Positions 60,887-64,000 of a stretch of 64,000 bases of DNA are shown piece by piece; position 1 is the first letter of the stretch; the number at the start of each line of letters is the position of its first letter. The stretch covers positions 48,726 to 112,725 of the forward strand of contig SRZB01000005.1 of the NCBI GenBank assembly GCA_004793585.1, read 5' to 3'. The stretch comes from Hominisplanchenecus murintestinalis (lineage in GTDB: Bacteria > Bacillota > Clostridia > Lachnospirales > Lachnospiraceae). Made by a program: the position numbers and the translations under genes. The notes beneath the pieces are model-generated. The model saw only the letters and a program-made list of their open reading frames with translations, had not been told where the DNA came from and did not search any database.

Positions 60887-61227
60887 GTCAATCTTCTAAC
60901 TTTATTTTTGTTTTCAGAGAAAATAATTTTATTCCTCATCTGGATATTTACCAAAGTTCTTTTGTACATTGTTTGCGGTAACAATAATTATATCAATATT
61001 TCAAACTGGATGGTTAAAATTAGCACATACCATTTGCTGGTTTGTGTAATGAATGCGCAGGTATATATAGGAGGTAGGAAATAAATTTTGCAAAAAAAAT
61101 ATGGTAAAAAAATATATAAAAAGGTAGTGATTTTTAGAAAAAGATATGATATAATTCAACAGAAAATAATTTTAAAGCATTAACAAGAGCTTTTAAGAAG
61201 AAAATATAAACTCTAAAAGCATAATGA
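60887..61227. other. very AT-rich intergenic stretch
   Basis: No intact gene. Contains the upstream scraps of the minus-strand pseudogene and a TATAAT at 61150-61155 that could serve as a promoter for the aminotransferase-fold gene. Confidence 0.4.
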
Positions 61228-61254
61228 ATAATTAAAAGTTATCTATCAGATATA
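61228..61254 (+). repeat. 27-bp box, left copy of a perfect inverted repeat
   Basis: ATAATTAAAAGTTATCTATC at 61228-61247 and the following seven bases recur as an exact inverted copy at 63946-63972. It lies 79 bp before the start of the plus-strand gene. Confidence 0.85.
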
Positions 61255-61293
61255 GCGATAAAAATTTTAAAAATAAGTAAATATTGATTGGGT

Positions 61294-61308
61294 TGAGCGA
61301 TGCGCTCA
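61294..61308 (+). repeat. small hairpin in the leader of the aminotransferase-fold gene
   Basis: TGAGCG pairs with CGCTCA around ATG. Short; it may be fortuitous. Confidence 0.35.
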
Positions 61309-61333
61309 TATTATTTATAGTTAGAGGAGAAAA

Positions 61334-62536
61334 ATGTATACTAAGTTAGTAAGAAATTACTCTACCGATATTAGCGACATAGTGGAATTAACAGTTAATC
61401 ATAATTCGTGTTTTATATCAAGCTGGGACAAAAGCGAACAAATTTTAAATATTGATGATAAATTAATTGAACAAAGTATTCATCAGCAAACGCACAAAAA
61501 CACCTATATTATGTCTAAAGATATGGGGACGCTGAAAAACAAAATTTCTTCATATTTTGATAGGCAAGGGTTAACAATTTCAAAAGATAATATGACAATT
61601 GTATCTAATGGAACAAGTGCGGCGTTTATTTCTTTATTACAAATTTTTAAAAGGAATGCAACAAATTTTCTGTGCATTGGACCTATATATTTTACATATA
61701 TGCATTTGCTGGATATGTTCAAAAAGAAATTATACTATTATGATATAAATTTATTCATGGAGACAAATATAGATTTTACTATATTACAGAAAGAACTTAT
61801 AGATAATAATATACATTGTATTATACTTATACAACCTTTTTTTGGAAGCGGAATTAATCTAGATAAATCTGAATTGAAAAAGATTATTTCGCTTTGTGAA
61901 GAAAAAAATATATATTTATTGATAGACTATGTTTATGGAAATATGGATTGGAACTCTATCTCTCATATTCATAATCCTAAATTGATACCGCTAATTACCT
62001 CCTCTAAGCATTGTCTTTTATATGAATCTATTTCTAAGCGTATCTTTTTAAACGGAATGAAGAATGCAATTATTTTTGGATCATCACAATTGATTAATAG
62101 CATAAATATAGATTCGGAAATTTGTTTAGGAAGTATATCATATATACAAGAGTCATTATTATATACGATATACTCCCCAGAAAACTTAGAAAGTGTAAAC
62201 TATTTCATTACAGATATCCTGACCTATGCATCCAGCAATTACAATTTGCTATCTACCTTAACTTTAGGTACAGATGTGAAACTATGCAAAAGCACCAGTG
62301 GGTATTTTACACTTGTGGCAATTCCAAAAACTTATTTTCAATCAAGTGAAGATCGAGATATTATGAAAGAAATATATCAGAAAGCAAATGTTGTAACTAT
62401 TCCTCATTCAAGATATTATTATAAGTTAACAAATCATTATTGTTTTAGGGTTAATCTCGTAATCGAAACCAACAAATTACTCTCCGCTGTACAGGCAATA
62501 TTACAAATTTGCAGTAATGGCCGCAATCTCCTTTGA
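61334..62536 (+). CDS. PLP-dependent aminotransferase-fold (fold type I) protein
   Basis: 400 residues, AT-rich. It has the landmarks of the class I/II aminotransferase fold: NGTSAAFISLL (cofactor phosphate loop), GPIYFTY, QPFFGSGINLDKSELKKII (equivalent of the NPxNPTG stretch), LLIDYVYG with Asp198, ESISKRIFLNGMKN with the Schiff-base Lys235, and FRVNL with the carboxylate-binding Arg near the end. All catalytic positions are filled, so it is probably active. The substrate is unknown; desaturases, hydroxylases and decarboxylases of natural-product pathways share this fold. The start follows TTAGAGGAG. It converges with, and overlaps by 36 bp, the pentapeptide-repeat gene. Confidence 0.78.
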   Translation: MYTKLVRNYSTDISDIVELTVNHNSCFISSWDKSEQILNIDDKLIEQSIHQQTHKNTYIMSKDMGTLKNKISSYFDRQGLTISKDNMTIVSNGTSAAFISLLQIFKRNATNFLCIGPIYFTYMHLLDMFKKKLYYYDINLFMETNIDFTILQKELIDNNIHCIILIQPFFGSGINLDKSELKKIISLCEEKNIYLLIDYVYGNMDWNSISHIHNPKLIPLITSSKHCLLYESISKRIFLNGMKNAIIFGSSQLINSINIDSEICLGSISYIQESLLYTIYSPENLESVNYFITDILTYASSNYNLLSTLTLGTDVKLCKSTSGYFTLVAIPKTYFQSSEDRDIMKEIYQKANVVTIPHSRYYYKLTNHYCFRVNLVIETNKLLSAVQAILQICSNGRNLL

Positions 62537-63913
62537 AATACTTTTATTGATGCACTTACCAGCTGGAAGTAACAATTCAGCTTCTTTGGTTGTTACAGTG
62601 AGCTTTTGTAAATCCTTTAAAGACACCTCAGTATTTTCCAGTTTTTGAAGGATTTTATTACTTATAATTCTCTTTGTCTTAATTTCAAAATAAACATCCG
62701 CATAATTTTTTACTATTTTAGGTAAAGCAGCTAAGACAACAATAGTAGCCGCAGAAAATATCAATATCCAAGATCCTTTTTGGCTTTCAATAAGTGTCCA
62801 ATAATTTGCATCAGATATAGAATCCAACAACTGTTTAGAGATCTCAACGCTTTTATCGTAATCATCACTATTCAGCCTAATACTTAACATAGACTTACTG
62901 TTTGTACCAATACGGGTAAGATATTCATTGCTATGTGAACTTAAATATAGCGCGTTTCGGAATTTAGTGTGAAGAGCCTCTATTTCAATGCGTTCTGCAA
63001 AGTCATAACTAGATAAATCCATTTCTGATATAATAATTGATAATTCATGCAAAACATTAAAATCTATTGTTTCATAAATTGCTGCAAATACCAAGCTTTC
63101 AAATAGAATAGAAATGTCTAGCATTCGACCATAAATGTCTTTCTTATAATAATTTAAACATCTTATTAACATATCTGCAATTCTGTCCTGTGCCTTTATA
63201 CAAACAAGTAAATTGAACATGTCATTGAAACGATTTTCTCGTTCAAATTTTTCCAGAAATTCAGACACCCCTAAATTTTCAAAGCAGACATATTCCCCTC
63301 TGTACAAAAAAATTATTTGATTTAGTGAGCATTTTGCAATAGAGTAACCAAAGAAATAGCTTGAATCTATACAAACATTTTCAAATCTACATTCAATAAA
63401 TTTATGATTTTCTGCATGCATTGTAGCTAAATCAGTATTGATAAACGTACAATTTTTAAAAATATCACTATCAGTACTAGACATTTCAAAACTACATCCT
63501 TTAAAAGTGCAATTAATTAATTTGCAATGTTGCATATTAATTAAAAAGCTTTCATCAGGAAATTCACAATTAACAAACGTTGTTGAATGTATAGATGTAC
63601 TTTTATATGAATTATTTATAAATTTTACATTATTTAAATAGCAATTTTTTATTTGGCAGCATCCAAATTGAACCTTTTCAAATGTACAGTTAATAATGAC
63701 TGAATTTAAGAAATCACTTCTGTCAAAATTATTTTTATAAAAACTTATATTAGTAAACTTTGCCCCCCTAAAGTCACTTCTAAAAAAAGAAACCGGATGC
63801 AAATATTGATGAAAATCGATATCATTAAATACAGAATATGACATATCTCTTGCTTCAAATTTTTTAAATTTTATAAAATCATTTTGAAAATACATTTGCA
63901 CTTCGTTTGTCAT
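62501..63913 (-). CDS. pentapeptide-repeat protein with C-terminal membrane segment
   Basis: 470 residues, AT-rich. Residues about 35-215 are pentapeptide repeats (A/C/S-x-F/L-x-x units such as SDFRGAKFTNISFYKNNFDR, CTFKGCSF, CRFENVCI), forming a right-handed beta-helix. A helical region follows (about 225-370), then a single membrane segment (GSWILIFSAATIVVLAALP, about 377-395) and a charged helical tail with KLENTEVSLKDLQKLTV. The layout suggests a membrane-tethered adaptor or effector. The ATG follows AAGGAG. It faces the aminotransferase-fold gene and carries the same 27-bp box upstream. Confidence 0.72.
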   Translation of the reverse strand: MTNEVQMYFQNDFIKFKKFEARDMSYSVFNDIDFHQYLHPVSFFRSDFRGAKFTNISFYKNNFDRSDFLNSVIINCTFEKVQFGCCQIKNCYLNNVKFINNSYKSTSIHSTTFVNCEFPDESFLINMQHCKLINCTFKGCSFEMSSTDSDIFKNCTFINTDLATMHAENHKFIECRFENVCIDSSYFFGYSIAKCSLNQIIFLYRGEYVCFENLGVSEFLEKFERENRFNDMFNLLVCIKAQDRIADMLIRCLNYYKKDIYGRMLDISILFESLVFAAIYETIDFNVLHELSIIISEMDLSSYDFAERIEIEALHTKFRNALYLSSHSNEYLTRIGTNSKSMLSIRLNSDDYDKSVEISKQLLDSISDANYWTLIESQKGSWILIFSAATIVVLAALPKIVKNYADVYFEIKTKRIISNKILQKLENTEVSLKDLQKLTVTTKEAELLLPAGKCINKSISKEIAAITANL

Positions 63914-63943
63914 ATGCCTTCTCCTTAACTGAATAACCTTATC

Positions 63944-63972
63944 ATTATATCTGATAGATAACTTTTAATTAT
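63944..63972 (-). promoter_or_regulatory. 27-bp box (right copy) joined to a -10 box of the pentapeptide-repeat gene
   Basis: The exact inverted copy of 61228-61254 lies at 63946-63972. On the minus strand it runs into TATAAT (63949-63944), 30 bp before the ATG. No standard -35 is visible; the box occupies its place. Confidence 0.6.
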
Positions 63973-64000
63973 CCATCTAAATTATTTAGGTTTAAAGGGA

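Noticed and set aside
61228..63972. Reading the 27-bp inverted repeats as transposon ends
   Set aside because: No transposase lies between them and no target duplication is seen outside them; their location upstream of both starts fits shared control better, although a cassette cannot be excluded.
1..64000. tRNA or rRNA genes
   Set aside because: No cloverleaf with a T-loop consensus and no rRNA-like sequence was recognised on either strand by eye.

Overview
The window looks like chromosome of a Gram-positive, gut-type Lachnospiraceae bacterium (order Eubacteriales). The evidence is indirect: strong AGGAGG-type ribosome sites, CPBP proteases, LytTR/GHKL two-component genes, an SPxTG sortase substrate with VaFE repeats, BspA-like and InlB-like surface domains, DUF58/MoxR/transglutaminase and Csp-like subtilase genes. 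Most of the window has moderate G+C. Three stretches are visibly AT-richer and look acquired: about 11.5-13.9 kb, 42.6-49.9 kb and 60.8-64 kb. I see no tRNA, rRNA or CRISPR array.

Layout: 0-4.3 kb, the end of an rRNA uracil methyltransferase gene and a hybrid sensor kinase. 4.4-9.3 kb, a sugar-acid operon (GntP permease, IlvD/Edd dehydratase, KDPG aldolase, KDG kinase) that spells a semi-phosphorylative Entner-Doudoroff route. 9.5-13.7 kb, an AAA-ATPase/PD-(D/E)XK gene, a DUF3788 remnant and three small secreted or anchored proteins. 14-22.9 kb, surface proteins and lipoproteins. 22.9-31.1 kb (minus strand), a CPBP protease and lipoprotein, an AgrC/LytTR-type pair, and a MoxR-DUF58-transglutaminase operon. 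31.7-38.7 kb, a giant sortase-anchored VaFE-repeat adhesin and a small Ig-like secreted protein. 38.8-42.6 kb, an amidohydrolase, a double-DUF305 protein and a subtilase. 42.8-49.9 kb, an AT-rich insert with a KilA-N gene and a 1,959-residue nuclease-STAND NTPase (Avs-like antiphage candidate), ending at a leftover 3' end of a second subtilase gene. 50-56.7 kb, housekeeping genes (YunG-like, glnA, CoA-disulfide reductase, NifX-like, ketopantoate reductase, proA). 57-60.7 kb, a Fic pseudogene, an orphan Wadjet JetD-like gene, an HD hydrolase and an AAA ATPase behind a palindromic operator. 61.2-64 kb, an AT-rich convergent pair (PLP aminotransferase-fold protein and pentapeptide-repeat membrane protein) bracketed by a perfect 27-bp inverted repeat.

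The strongest hunt results are: (1) the STAND nuclease with its KilA-N partner; (2) the convergent pair with identical upstream boxes; (3) a family of about 140-bp non-autonomous mobile elements with GTAACAGTTCAGCC ends, two copies of which carry perfect 8-bp target duplications and one of which split a terminator hairpin; (4) an orphan JetD. Functions of the two candidate defence or interaction modules are inferred from domains and context only.
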